This document shows positions 22,964 to 34,349 of a stretch of DNA of 64,000 nt, one piece after another; position 1 is the stretch's first letter, and each line of letters opens with the position of its first letter. The translations under genes and the position numbers were made by a program. Source of the DNA: Epiperipatus broadwayi (taxonomy: Eukaryota > Onychophora > Udeonychophora > Euonychophora > Peripatidae); the NCBI GenBank assembly GCA_028023455.1, contig JAQFVV010012416.1:3019594-3083593 (forward strand), given 5' to 3'. The notes under the pieces are model-generated. The model searched no databases and was not told the origin of the DNA. It worked only from the letters and a program-made list of their open reading frames with translations.

Positions 22964-25350
22964 CCTGGAATGGATTAATGATTAAGATTATAACCATTTA
23001 CTAGGACATTTTCCTTATGAACTTTCAAATTATGTTTAAGTTGATGTCATAAATTTTATTTATTTATGTATTTTATATAAATATCTTCATTTATCTTTTT
23101 CATTTAATAAGGATAGGGGAGGGGGGCATAAGTTGTGAATACACAATAGAAGGGATAAATATTATTTGCACTATTGTAAATTAAAATAAAATATAGGTCT
23201 GATGATAACTTGCTTGCTGATAACTCCGATCATCATCAAGGAAAAGGTAAGATTTTACCTTAATACATATTAATGTAAATACTTGTACAGTGATACCATT
23301 ACATATGTTTTTTTATTAATATTAATAATTTACTTAAATGTTTTTAGTGTACCTGATTATGTATTTCTAGTATAAATTATCTTTCCTGTCTTAGGGGTTG
23401 CATATCATCAATAGATGATTGATACAAAGTAATCTATCAAGTTAATAAAAATAAATTATCATTTTAATATAATAATTTAGCAAGCAAGAATTATATAAAT
23501 AATCATAAGTTATAAAATAAATTTGATTTGTGTTAATTTGGACATTAAATGATTATTCTTTGTAGGGAACCAAGGGGTTGGAGTAATAATTGAAATAAAC
23601 AATAACCAAAGAATATCCATCAATGTTAAATTAAACAGTTTATATTTTGTTATAAATTTTGTTACTAAATTTATGTTTATTGGAAATATACTTGTCAAAT
23701 ATATATACATTTAAATTAAAGATTATCATTATATTTTTCTATATTTAGTCCTTAATTTGTTATATATTCTTACACACATACATTCTTACCCATTCACTCA
23801 TACCCTCATACCCTTACACATGTTAGCACATACCCACATATTAAGTGTTATTAATAGACCCTGAACTAGATGGCTATGCATATTCTGCCTGAGTTTGAAA
23901 CTGGGAATAATGGTAAGAACAAGGTGAGTATAAGATATAGTTTGACACTTGTTTGAGTATTAATCCCTCATTTCCCAGAAATGAGATCAAAATGTACATG
24001 GGTACATACTTGCAGAGATATTAGATAGACTTTCATATCCACTGTGATAGCCTAGTTAACTTATCATCATATCAGGTAAAAACACATTCCATTACTATAT
24101 ATATATGGATTAAACTTTTATCATTCTGATTACCTGTATATTAGTTTTAAGAGGTTAGAAGTTATATAGACATTTGAAAACTATCTACAGGAGCATAGAA
24201 TAATATTTATCTTATATTGATTTAGAATGGCAAAATAAGTGAATGATATAAAAACACTAAGATCTGTGGAATACAGTTCACTACAAATTTATTAGATGTC
24301 TCTAAACTATATGCCATTACTTTAAAATGAATTTTTTTCTTCACAATTGTTATTACAGCTACTGTTCTTATTTTGGCTTTTACTAAGATTACAGCCATTA
24401 GTTTTATTACTGTAAGCGTTTTTTTACTATCATTAAAATTCTTATCACTATTGTTATTATGTATGTACCTTCACTATTCTCCAAGCCTCAATCTCTTATC
24501 ATAGACTAAGTGAACAGAATTTCACTTATCACTTCCATTTCAGCAGAATTTTTCTATTGCTAACTGTATATTTAAAAAAGAAAATCATATTTTAGAAATT
24601 TCAATAAATTTAAAATTTTTACTAAACAAATAGCGAAATGTTTGTTTTTTGATATTGAAATATTTATTTATTTAAATAAATATTTCTTTATATATTTTAA
24701 ACTTACATATGGATTTTTTAAAAAATATACATTAATGACTCTGATTAGTGGTATATAAAAACATTGTAAATAATTTTTATATGGATTGCAAAGAAGTCAA
24801 CTAAAACGGCATTTTAAATATTATTGCTTATTTTATTATTATCTTTTATTAAAGCTTTTTTTTAAAAAAAAAATAAAATAAAACTACATATATATATATA
24901 AATCAATTTAAGTCAGAAAATACTATTTTAAAAATCACAAACAAGTCAAATTTTTATAATTTTAATAAAATCTATAACATTATTAAATAACTAAATACTC
25001 ATTAAAATTCTACATATATCCAGCATTATGTTTTTATGATTTATATATATCAGCCTCTCTCTATAAATTGTAATAAATTTTATTAGTTAAAGCACCATAT
25101 ATGTATTAAACATCCAAGTTTTATACTGTATATCACTGATAAATGGAATTATATCAGTTAAAGTAATAAATAATTAAATATTAATTAATTATATTATAAT
25201 CACATATCATCATTATCTATGCATTTATAATAATCAGTTGGGTCATCAGCAAATAACTAGTAAATTTTTTTATGCATGTGTAGATTTGAAATTATACACT
25301 GAATCTAAATCACTAGAAATGTCAATATAGATTACTATATTTTTTTATAA
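22964..25350. other. AT-rich DNA, no gene seen
   Basis: There is a G-run at about 23116-23128. Short frames lack motifs. Nothing else is recognised. Confidence 0.5.
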
Positions 25351-25354
25351 CATA

Positions 25355-26248
25355 TACACCTGGGTCTCTTTTTATGTGATAGAAAACTGCATAAAAAAAA
25401 TTGCACAAAAATAGACTTAACTTACCTTGAAAAATTTGGGATACATTCCGTAATTTTCAAAAATTGCATAAAATCAAAGCAACAAGGTAAAATTACATTA
25501 AAACTAGAAAGTATGACAAAAAAAAAAAAAAATTCAAATATTTGAAAAAAATTGATACAAGACAAAGTTTTTTAACTTTTTTATTAACTAATTTAATTTT
25601 ATTCAAAACAATATGTTTGTGTGTAATTTATTTTACATTTTTTCATACATATTTTAATGATTATTACTATTTGACAATATGCGGGTTCGTTTGTGAACTG
25701 GTAAAAAATCAGATGAATCACAAGAGGAAAACAAACAACAGAATTAGCACCAACTTTGGACTCATGCTGTGTTAATGGTTTTCTGGTGACAATGTAAATG
25801 GTAATTAAACTTTAAGACAATGATTTGACTAATTGTTTATGAATCTCACAATATCCAAATATACAACTATTTAGCTCTCGTTGGAATTTAAGAGCTCATT
25901 CATAATTCGTGTAATTAACAAGAAAATGATTTTCCAATTGATTAGAAAGTTGAAGACTTTTTCTAATCATTTTTGTGGTGAAATGAACAGGTTCCACTTC
26001 TGTTTTATTATCTTTTTCTAAATCTTCTACAGTATCTAAATTTATTGCCAAACCTTTTTCTAACAGGCATTTAAAATATGTAAAATTTAATGTGTGTATA
26101 TAGAATCGGGAAATTCCAATTTTAACTAAAATATGAATTTCTTTATCATACAAAAGAAAACCACATAAAAAAATATTAAGAAGAAATATGAATCATATAA
26201 CTTCAAAATTGCATTTAAAAAATCTGCATAAAAAGAGACCCAGATATA
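25355..26248 (-). mobile_element. Tigger/pogo-like DNA transposon relic
   Basis: The left end CTGGGTCTCTTTTTATG (25360-25376) is repeated inverted at the right end (CATAAAAAGAGACCCAG, 26227-26243). TA-rich flanks fit the TA target of the mariner/pogo superfamily. The element is about 890 bp, far shorter than an intact Tigger, and carries only a C-terminal transposase remnant. Confidence 0.5.
25896..26153 (-). pseudogene. Tigger-like transposase C-terminal fragment
   Basis: The last third of this 85-codon frame reads V-E-D-L-E-K, then E-V-E-P-V-H-F-T-T-K-M-I, then a region with L-Q-L-S-N-Q-L-E-N-H-F. Tigger/jerky-type transposases end with an acidic E-E-E-P stretch, an F-T-T-K motif, a short helical segment and a conserved D-P-N. 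The first 45 residues do not match and are likely noise. The DDE catalytic core and CENP-B DNA-binding domain are absent, so it encodes no transposase. The assignment depends on one motif and the matching terminal inverted repeats around it. Confidence 0.45.
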
Positions 26249-26249
26249 T

Positions 26250-27379
26250 TATAAAATAAAAAATTTCAGTTAATAGTCAAATAAAAATTAATCTTTGAGT
26301 TATGCCATTCAGTCATTAAACTTTGATCCATAGATGTAATAAAATTCTCACCTGAAATGGCATTTGAACATTTTAATGAAGATAAAATGTCCTTAAGAAA
26401 TATTGCTGAGAATTTTCTACATCTGTGGATTAAATTGTGTATTTATATAATATGTTTTTTAAAGTCAGTTTAATTTTATACTTATTTATTGTTGTTCACT
26501 TGAGAATGCAAATCAATATAAATATCTTAGTATTTTATGATGTAACCCAGACTTTATCTTTAACATATTAAAAGCTAGGAGATTTTACCATAATGATTTA
26601 ACTATCTTGATTAAATTAATTGTCTATAGAACTGTTATTTTTGTATCTAGCTGCATCCATGGCTTCTCTCACATTACTAGAATAAAATATAAAATGCAAT
26701 ATGTTAACTGTTACTGTGCCTTATATATTTATATATATGAAATAATAATACATGCATTATCAACAGCACAATCACAAAAATATAACTTTTTACAATCAAT
26801 TATACTACTGAATTTGGTCAATTTTAGGATTTTAGTTTAAATATATTTTCCACATGATAAATTAATATTTAAAAGTAGCTAAGAAGTTTTAACATTGTGA
26901 TATTTTGCTTGTACTCCAGTTGCAAGTAAGAATTTAAATATGTGGTGTAAATCAAATGTAATAATTTAAAGAATATTTACAAAATCAAATTTTATCTTAC
27001 TTTACCAAAAATTATATTTTTTTTCATTCCTGTAATATGTATTTCAATAGATATGCCACAACATACTTTGTACCCGATAAAAAAAATTTATAATGTCTGT
27101 AATCTTTCAAATCAGTGCTTTTCTCTTTTTGTATTTTTATGAAGTCATTTTTACATTGCAAATTATCTAAGTTTTTAACCCAATTAAATACCATTCTCTA
27201 AAAAAAAAACCAAAAATCATCAAGCTTGGTATATTTGTTGAGTTATTAAGTAACAAACCACATTTATATAGTAGTAAGGATTTATTTATGGAAGTTCAGT
27301 CATTGATATATTATTGTTATAACAAAAAGACAGAGAAAAGGTTTTTAGTTAAAAATGTCCCATATGTTTATAAATATGT
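26250..27379. other. AT-rich DNA, no gene seen
   Basis: Short frames only. No repeat is recognised. Confidence 0.5.
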
Positions 27380-27392
27380 AATAGTAAGACTA

Positions 27393-27916
27393 ATAAACAT
27401 CACATGACCACCACCTCTTATGCTTGTGTATAACTGTTGTATATAACAGTATGCTTGTGTATACCAGTTGTACACAAGCATAAGAAGTGATGGTCATGTG
27501 ATGTTTATTGGCTTAAAACCAATCCTGCCTAATAGGATAGTGGTGGCTATGGTTATTAAAGGACCAAAGACACCAAAATGTATGGGTACTGAACTGGGTT
27601 CAGACCCATATGACTATATAAGCTAATGGGCTTGGATTGAAAACATTAAGGTGTTTTCAGTTTAAGACTCATAGTTTTGTAGTTAAATGGAGATAAAAGG
27701 TGGTTGCTGGAGGGTTGCACTAGATCCTAAGATCTAGGTGCAGTGCTCTCAGATCCAAGGCTTCTCACTGACGAAGGCCACAAGTCAGAAACTAGTCTGG
27801 GGATATTGTATGAGTAGGTACTAGATGGGGATTTTATGCATAAGCCTTCTGGCATCCATTGATTACTCTAGCTTGCTATGTGTGGCAATACGTATAGTGA
27901 GTTTTGCCTGTTTTAC
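27393..27916 (+). mobile_element. F1 hammerhead-bearing retroelement, full length with TSD
   Basis: This 524-bp element is flanked by a perfect 13-bp duplication, AATAGTAAGACTA (27380-27392 and 27917-27929). It opens with ATAAACATCACATGACC, has an inverted copy of that block at about 27467-27512, and closes with GAGTTTTGCCTGTTTT. The hammerhead-like core is at 27762-27803: CTGACGA, GGC / GTC stem II around CACAA, GAAAC, TA, GTC, with a 6-bp stem I (TTCTCA with TGGGGA, allowing G-U). No protein is encoded. The TSD shows retroposition, and the layout resembles a Penelope-like LTR or a retrozyme monomer. Confidence 0.8.
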
Positions 27917-28235
27917 AATAGTAAGACTATAAGATTACCCAATATATTCTTCAGCTTCCTATGATAATATAGAATTTACTGTACAAGAGTATTTCTTATT
28001 GGATTCAGCATAAAAATTTATGACAAAACTTGAGTGTAAATTTTATGGTAAAGTCAGATGTCATGTTACAAGGTAAATTACAAAAATTTATTTTTTAAAA
28101 ACCTGAAATATTAATTGCTTTCATTGATAAAATATGGCTAACACTAGATTTCAATGGAGAATGGTAATGGGCAAAAACATTTTATTTTTTAAAAAGCAGT
28201 TTTCTTTAAAAAATGAAAAAACATAATTACAAAAT

Positions 28236-28358
28236 TAAACAATTCAAAACAAAGCAAAACTCTCCATATAGTAGTGCCATCTTGTGCTAACGAGAGCAAT
28301 CAATGGATGCCAGAAGGCTTGTGCCAGAAGGCTTGAGATAATGATCATGTGATGTTTA
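28236..28358 (-). mobile_element. F1 repeat, 123-bp internal-deletion derivative
   Basis: It retains both F1 termini (AAAGCAAAACTCTCC and GATCATGTGATGTTTA) and a short CAATGGATGCCAGAAGG block. It is flanked by a perfect 13-bp duplication, ATAATTACAAAAT (28223-28235 and 28359-28371). The hammerhead is absent, so this copy may have been mobilised in trans or deleted during insertion. Confidence 0.8.
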
Positions 28359-28371
28359 ATAATTACAAAAT

Positions 28372-29007
28372 AGTATATAATTAGACTAAAAGGCCAACCT
28401 GATATATGTAAACATTAAAAACATAAAGCTAAACTAGTCAATAAATAATCAAAATTACCCCAAATCCACAACTCAACCAGACTAGCAAAAAAAAAACTAA
28501 AGGACAACCAATGGTTTCACTGCTTTGCCATCGGTTGTGCTTTAGAGTTTTTTTTTTTTGTTTTGGTTTGTCTGGTTAAATTGTGGATTGTGGGTAATTT
28601 TCTTAATATATTTGTATTTCATAGACTAGGCTTGTATAATCATTGCAAAATTAATCTTTAACATTCTATTTTGTTATTCTTGGGTTTTTTTTCCATAATA
28701 ATCATAATCAACTACAAATGGCTGCTAATAATAATAATAAAAATGTTGTGTGTGTATAGAAACAGAATCTAAAAAAGTAATATAACAATAAAAACTATTT
28801 TTAATATGTAAATAGATATAAAAAGTATGATCATGTTACCATAGATTAAGTTTTTTTAAAATTAAAAATAGATTATTACCATGAAAATTGAGTATAATAA
28901 CCACAAAATAACATCCAGTCATCACTTATTATTATAGTTATTGAAATCCATCTTTTAAACATAATAATTTTCTTTATAGTATCTTAAATTACTCAATGTG
29001 ACTCACA
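28372..29007. other. AT-rich DNA with a short imperfect inverted repeat
   Basis: 28470-28580 contains an imperfect inverted repeat around CCAACCAGA-type and TTTGTCTGGTTAAATTG sequence (CAACTCAACCAGAC against GTCTGGTTAAATTG) with a CTTTGCCATCGG centre. Probably an old foldback element. No gene is seen. Confidence 0.4.
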
Positions 29008-29021
29008 ATATAATAGTGTAT

Positions 29022-29118
29022 TGGTGGTCGAGAGGTCAGCGCGACTGCCTTGCACTAGCAGGCAGTTGCCCGGGTTGCGGGTTCGCGTCCCGGCCGATGC
29101 TATGACACTTAAATATAT
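29022..29118 (+). mobile_element. tRNA-derived SINE, long-arm subfamily
   Basis: The head TTGGTGGTCGAGAGGTCAGC, box B-like GGGTTCGCGTCCC and acceptor closure CCGATGC are followed by TATGACACTTAAA. A perfect 14-bp TSD, ATATAATAGTGTAT, lies at 29008-29021 and 29119-29132. The anticodon arm has a small internal duplication (GCACTAGCAGGC). Confidence 0.88.
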
Positions 29119-29167
29119 ATATAATAGTGTATATATATATTAATTCTAATATTTTCACGGATAAAAG

Positions 29168-29344
29168 ATGTCATATTATTATTACTATTTGCGGGATATT
29201 CCGTGTAGTGAAAAAGCTAAATGCATTCTTATGATTTGAAAAAGAGGACGCTCTGAGGAAGGTACTTGATATTGTACTGACACGTCAGCATTTAGCTTTT
29301 TCACTACACGAAATATCCCGCAAATAGTAATAATAATATGACAT
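29168..29344. repeat. near-perfect 57-bp inverted repeat (foldback), F3-like loop
   Basis: Arms 29168-29224 and 29288-29344 are complementary at 56 of 57 positions by my reading. The 63-nt loop contains CTGAGGA followed by a GGTAC / GTACT stem and then GACAC, resembling the F3 motif with one box damaged. The near-identity of the arms shows a recent origin or strong homogenisation. It sits about 35 bp after a SINE. Confidence 0.85.
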
Positions 29345-29385
29345 ATATATATATAATCTTGAAACAAAACAAAGCCAAACACCAA

Positions 29386-30485
29386 TAATTCTTTTTTGTA
29401 TGACTAATGCTTTATTTAAAAAACACACACTTTACATTCATTTTAAACATTTTATTTAAAAAGAGACTTTATATATATGAATTAGAAACTAAAAAACAAA
29501 TTATTATGATTTAATTAAAATATTTTATTTGGAAAAATGGCATTCCTATTTACAATATTAATCAAATGTTGACCAATAAGAATGGCTATGTGGTTTATAT
29601 TGCTTTCCGATATTTTTCCAAGGCTTACATTTGAATTCACACTGTGTAAAATTTGATAAGGTTTTCAGGTTCTAATTAGTCGTATAATGTTTTTCTCAGT
29701 CAGTCAGTCTACAGATAACCAGCCAATTATTCAATATTGGTCAGTAAATGGATCTTCCTAATTTTGATTAGAGTATAAAACGAAAATGGACAAACACTTA
29801 AAATCGTATCATATATCAATTGCAAACCCTATTGACAAGTGTTTGTTGTTTGCTGTTCTTTGGGAAGAGCTATTGGAGAAGCTCTTGAATTGCAGTAAAC
29901 ATTTTAAAAACTTAATTTCAGTACTTATCTTATAGGAAAATTGCTACTACACAATCATTTTCTCATATCGATCTGCCTTAGAATTACACAACTAAACAGA
30001 TCACCAAATATGTAATGTAATCATTATCTGAATAACTGTTTGATCTTTGTTTAAAAAGAACCCAGTTTTAAAATAAAGATTTAATACTGACTTTATCTAA
30101 TAATGCTCATTATGCTATCCAAACTAATGAATTAAAGTTTAAATTACTCTAAGAATGTGGTCCCAAGACACAAATTTATCCATTTGACAAAATGTAAAAG
30201 TTATTTCACAGTTTTATATATTGTAGCAGTCAGTTAACAAGTGTAACAAAAAATACAAAACAAAGGAGATACTATTCTTTCTAACGATTCAATGCAATCT
30301 AACTTTTCTCTGCTCCAAACTTTGTTTAAGAGACAAATAGAAAATTAAAAATTTATATGAAAAAAATTAATAGGTTTAACAATAATAAAAACATCAAAAA
30401 AAACTGAAGAGACTAAAATGATAATGTATTTTGATAAATATCATCTTTAGCTTGGCTATCTGCAGTTTCTGGTTCTTTTTATAAG
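29386..30485. other. AT-rich DNA, no gene seen
   Basis: I see no coding or structured RNA signal. Confidence 0.5.
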
Positions 30486-30503
30486 AAAATAAATAAAGTA
30501 CTA

Positions 30504-30618
30504 GTCAAGGTTGTTAGCCGAGAGGTCATCGCACCCACCTTGCAAGCAAGTAGTTGGTTGCAGACGGGTACGGGTTCGCATCCCGACCGATGCTATGACA
30601 TATGAAAAAAAATAAATA
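30504..30618 (+). mobile_element. tRNA-derived SINE, long-arm subfamily
   Basis: The head is GTTGTTAGCCGAGAGGTCATC, with box B-like GGGTTCGCATCCC and closure CCGATGC, then TATGACATATGAAAAAA. The TSD AATAAATAAAGTACTA lies at about 30488-30503 and 30619-30634. The extended variable region contains GGTTGCAGACGGGTAC, shared with the copies at 44472 and 60659. Confidence 0.88.
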
Positions 30619-30744
30619 AATAAATAAAGTACTAAAATCCTATGAAAGATCAGAATCTTGATAACTAATATATTATGCAAACATTTATGATGACTTGATA
30701 TTTAGAATGCAAATACATGGAATTCTAAATTGAAACAGTGTAAT

Positions 30745-31190
30745 TTGTATTTTATTTATTTTTGAGCCATTTCAATTTATTGCTTCGGGGGGGGGGGATT
30801 GTATTTTATGTATTTCATCAATTTCCATAATTTTTTAATTTGTATTTTACTTATTTTTGAGCCATTTCAATTTATTGCTTGGGGGTGTTTTCTTTTATGT
30901 ATTTTTACCTATAGTGTGTGAGTGTGTACTTTTTTAAAATTTACGTATTATTTCACTTGATTTTTTACTTACTTTTGATGTTTGGCCTTAGTCAAATCAA
31001 TTTTTTTTACTTGATTTTTTACTTACTTTTGATATCTTGCCTTAGGTGAACCAATTTTTTACTTACTTTTGATGTCTTGCCTTAAGTGAACCTTTTTTCC
31101 TTGATTTTTTACTTACTTTTGATGTCTTGCCTTAGGCATTTTAATTTCACAATCTTCAGAAATTTTTTTGGATATCTTGCTTTAGGCATT
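30745..31190. repeat. local tandem repeats
   Basis: A block of about 103 bp centred on GAGCCATTTCAATTTATTGCT is duplicated (30763 and 30862). Then four to five copies of a 45-60 bp unit follow, with ACTTACTTTTGAT and CTTGCCTTAGG as landmarks (30960-31190). A G-run of 11 lies at 30787-30797. Confidence 0.85.
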
Positions 31191-32100
31191 TAAATTTTAA
31201 TTTCCCATTGATTTCAGCCATTTTTGGATAGAAATGTATCACTTCCAGGCTTCTTGGTGGTGCTGCAGTGTCACCTAGTGATCACAGTATGTGTAACCAA
31301 AAACTACCATTTAACATTAATAATTTTGATTTTTAAATAAAAAAACAACTACAGCACTAGAATCTCATTTTACAATCTTTCAGAATAATAAATAGAAATC
31401 AAATATCATTAATGCTGTATTTATATCTGATTAAAAGTTTGAAATTATTCTTATTCCTGAATTTGTCTAAAATGATTCTTAAACAAATTAGAGACTGCAA
31501 GACTCTCCAATTTAATAACAATGAAAGTGGGCATGTATATTTATATTTAGCCCTCAGAAGTTAATTTGTTTCTACTTCATTAATTTGTTGTGATTTAATT
31601 GTTGAGATTATTAAAATATTTACACATATACTTTTAATTCTTAAAATGTATTTTTTATATTTGGTTCATTATTGTTCTAATATTTATACTTTTCAAAATA
31701 TTTCATGAATAAAATTTGAATTTTTACAAAAAACTATAATTTATAAGACCCCACCCTGTAGTACATATTCCACAACTGTTTGTGCTGATAACTTTGTTTA
31801 TATTTTAATATAAAAAATATAGAGATCCATTGTGCCAATGTATAATAAAAAGTATCACATTTTGGAATTTTACTTAGTTATTATTTATATTCTAATACTG
31901 ATATTTAAAAATTGGAACAATGATAATTATTGTAAAATATGAACTCTTTTGTTATTGGTTTCTATTTATCAAATACTAATAATCTTCTGACATCTTGTCT
32001 CATCTTAATGCTCTGCAATGCAACTCCATAGAATTATGTATCCAAAATAGTTTTGTTTACTTGATCAGTAGGCATGAAGATATAAAAACATATATGACAT
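31191..32100. other. AT-rich DNA, no gene seen
   Basis: Nothing coding is recognised. Confidence 0.5.
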
Positions 32101-32106
32101 TATTGC

Positions 32107-32203
32107 TCCAGGGTTCATAAGAAATTCGAGTGCCAGACCTACAAGCACTAGAATTGAACCTGAGTTTTCCTGATGCCAAGTTGGATACCTTACCAATTAC
32201 ATG
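32107..32203 (-). mobile_element. possible degenerate tRNA-derived SINE, different family
   Basis: The minus strand has a box A-like TAATTGGTAAGGTATCC, an anticodon-arm-like region, and box B-like GGTTCAATTCTAG at tRNA spacing, followed by a non-tRNA 3' part. The acceptor stem is not closed and no TSD is clear, so this is tentative. It is unrelated to the minimal SINEs elsewhere in the window. Confidence 0.35.
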
Positions 32204-32209
32204 AAACTG

Positions 32210-33065
32210 CACAGAGCATGAAGACATAATGAAACATAAATATGGCAGCTATAAAAGGGGAAAAAAGTCTCAGTAATATAAAACAACATTTTGGTATTAT
32301 AAGGAAAGTGGTTGGGCAATGAAAGGAAAATATGATTCTGTCACTAAAAAGACAGATTATACTATGAAATGTATGAAATAATTTTAATAAAAAACAAAAC
32401 AAAATGATCATTCCAATTATACTATATTTTGAAATTCCAAGTATTTTTAATGAAGAGATGATGTGACTAATAAAAAAGCCAGGGAATACTTGAATTATTA
32501 TAGATATTTTAAAAAAAAGTATTTGAAAAAATCAAATCAAATATATACCCTATAATAGAAAGAAACCATTCATTAGCAAAGGTTAAATGAACATCTGAGA
32601 GCACTTCATCTAGATCTTAGGATCTAATGAAACCTTCTAGCAGCCACATATCTTCATAATTAAGTAAAAAGGTAAAATGTGGCTGCTAGAAGGTGAAAAT
32701 GAACATATTTGAAATTCCACATCCATCAGTCTTCTGTTTGTTTTATCTAACATCTTCACTAATATCTTTATAACTCATCTACAGAAAACTTTGGACTCAA
32801 AGCAATTCAAAGCCCAAGCTGAATTTTAAAAGTAACAAATTAAGAGAAGTTGTAGAAATGAATATGGTCATCATTATATTTTAGATTTGTAACTAAAAAA
32901 AGGCATTTGTCATCTACAAAAATTTCAATGAAAATTAAAGTTTTGGAATATCAAGACATAAACTTAGAAAATTGTCAAATTATGAAATTTTTTTTATTAA
33001 AATGCAACTACAGTGATTAGACTACAAAGAATCTCTAAGAAAATTAATATCCTTTGACCAAGTTT
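32210..33065 (+). pseudogene. old RTE-type LINE relic, interrupted
   Basis: Three blocks align in order with the RTE element at 39473-42751: 32215-32385 (including AAACAACATTTTGGTATT), 32735-32990 (including CTACAGAAAACTTTGGA, and AAAAGGCATTTGT for the RT A box) and 32995-33065 (AATGCAACTACAGTGATTAG). Between the first two, an F1-derived fragment (32590-32697) is inserted. It is heavily diverged with many stops, clearly older than the copies at 39 kb and 56 kb. Confidence 0.6.
32590..32697 (-). mobile_element. F1 internal fragment
   Basis: CTGAGAGCACTTCATCTAGA and CTTCTAGCAGCCACAT match the interior of F1; the second block is repeated inverted (TGTGGCTGCTAGAAGG) 50 bp later, making a small foldback. 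No hammerhead core remains. Confidence 0.55.
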
Positions 33066-33356
33066 CAAAGTGCTGAAAGTTAGCGTACAATTGAGAGTGC
33101 TAAAATAAATCGTTTGTGGCCTATATCAACTGAACTTTGTAGTTATATAAGCAAGTTATCGTGTTTAAAATCTTAGTCTATTGAGGCTTTCAAGTTGTTA
33201 GTTTGAATAGAATAAAAGATGAAAGTGATTGCTGGATAGATTTATCTCACTGATAAAAAAAGATTCTAGAATTTGGTTGGCACTACTACCAAGTGATCAT
33301 TGATTATTTAATTAACAGAAACAGCTTTAGAGTATGGTGATGAAGTTATTTATTAC

Positions 33357-34347
33357 TAATAAGGATACCAAACTTTCCATACAGTAGTGTCAACCAGTGC
33401 AAGCCTTCATAATCAATGCAGGAAAATCTGTGCATAAAATCCCTATCAAGTTTCTACTCTTCCAACATCCCTAGATTGGTTTCTTTCTTATAGCTATCAT
33501 TAGTGAGAAGCATTGGATTTGAGAGCACTGCACCCAGATCTTAAGATGGATAGCTATAAATCTAGGATCCCAAGATGAAAACACCATAATGTTTCCAACC
33601 CAATATAATTCACTTGTGTAGGATCTGAATTCAGTTCAGCATCTAAACATTTTGGTATCTTTGGTTTTTCAAAACCATAGTCACCATTATCCTAATGCAG
33701 GATTATCCTCACTGATGAAAGCCACAAGCTAGAAACTAGTCTGGGGTATTGGATGAGTAGGCACTAGATAGGAATTTTATGCACAAACCTTTCTGTATCC
33801 ATTGATTACAAAGGCTTGCATTTGGTGGAACTACTGTATGGAGAGTTTGGTACTCTTATTAATAGCATGTGAAAGCATATGAAATACTGGTCATGTAATG
33901 TCTTGATGGTTTTATACCTATCCTGCCCATGGGATAATGGTGACTGTTTTTTAAAAAAAAAACACCAAAATAGATAGACACTGAACTGAGTTCAGATCTA
34001 TATGATAAGTGAATGAGCTTGAGTTGGAAACCATTATGGTATTTTTAACTTGGGCTCCTAGATTTATAGTTAACCAAATATGTAAAAGTGACTGTTGAAG
34101 AGTTACATTAGATCCTAAGATCTAGGTACAGTGCTCTCAAATCTAAGACTCCTCACTGACAAAAGCCACAAGCTAGAAACTAGTCTGGGATATTGGATGA
34201 ATAGACACTAGATAGGAATTTTATGCACAAATGTTCCTGCATCCATTGATTATGAAGGCTTGTACTTGGTGGCACTACTCCAGGGAGAGTTTGGTGGTCT
34301 TATTAAAAGCATGTGTATGTATATGAAATAGTGATCATGTGACGCTT
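33357..34347 (+). mobile_element. F1 composite: inverted unit plus head-to-tail dimer
   Basis: An F1 unit on the minus strand (from ACCAAACTTTCCATACAGTA, decayed hammerhead near 33467-33495) is joined to two plus-strand units. The two plus-strand cores lie at 33712 (intact by motif: CTGATGA, AGC / GCT stem II, GAAAC, TA, GTC, 5-bp stem I) and 34156 (CTGACAA, G8 lost), a period of 444 bp. Each unit ends with GAGAGTTTGGT. The possible TSD TTATTTATT is short. Tandem plus inverted partial units are typical of Penelope-like insertions and retrozymes; no protein is encoded. Confidence 0.75.
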
Positions 34348-34349
34348 TG

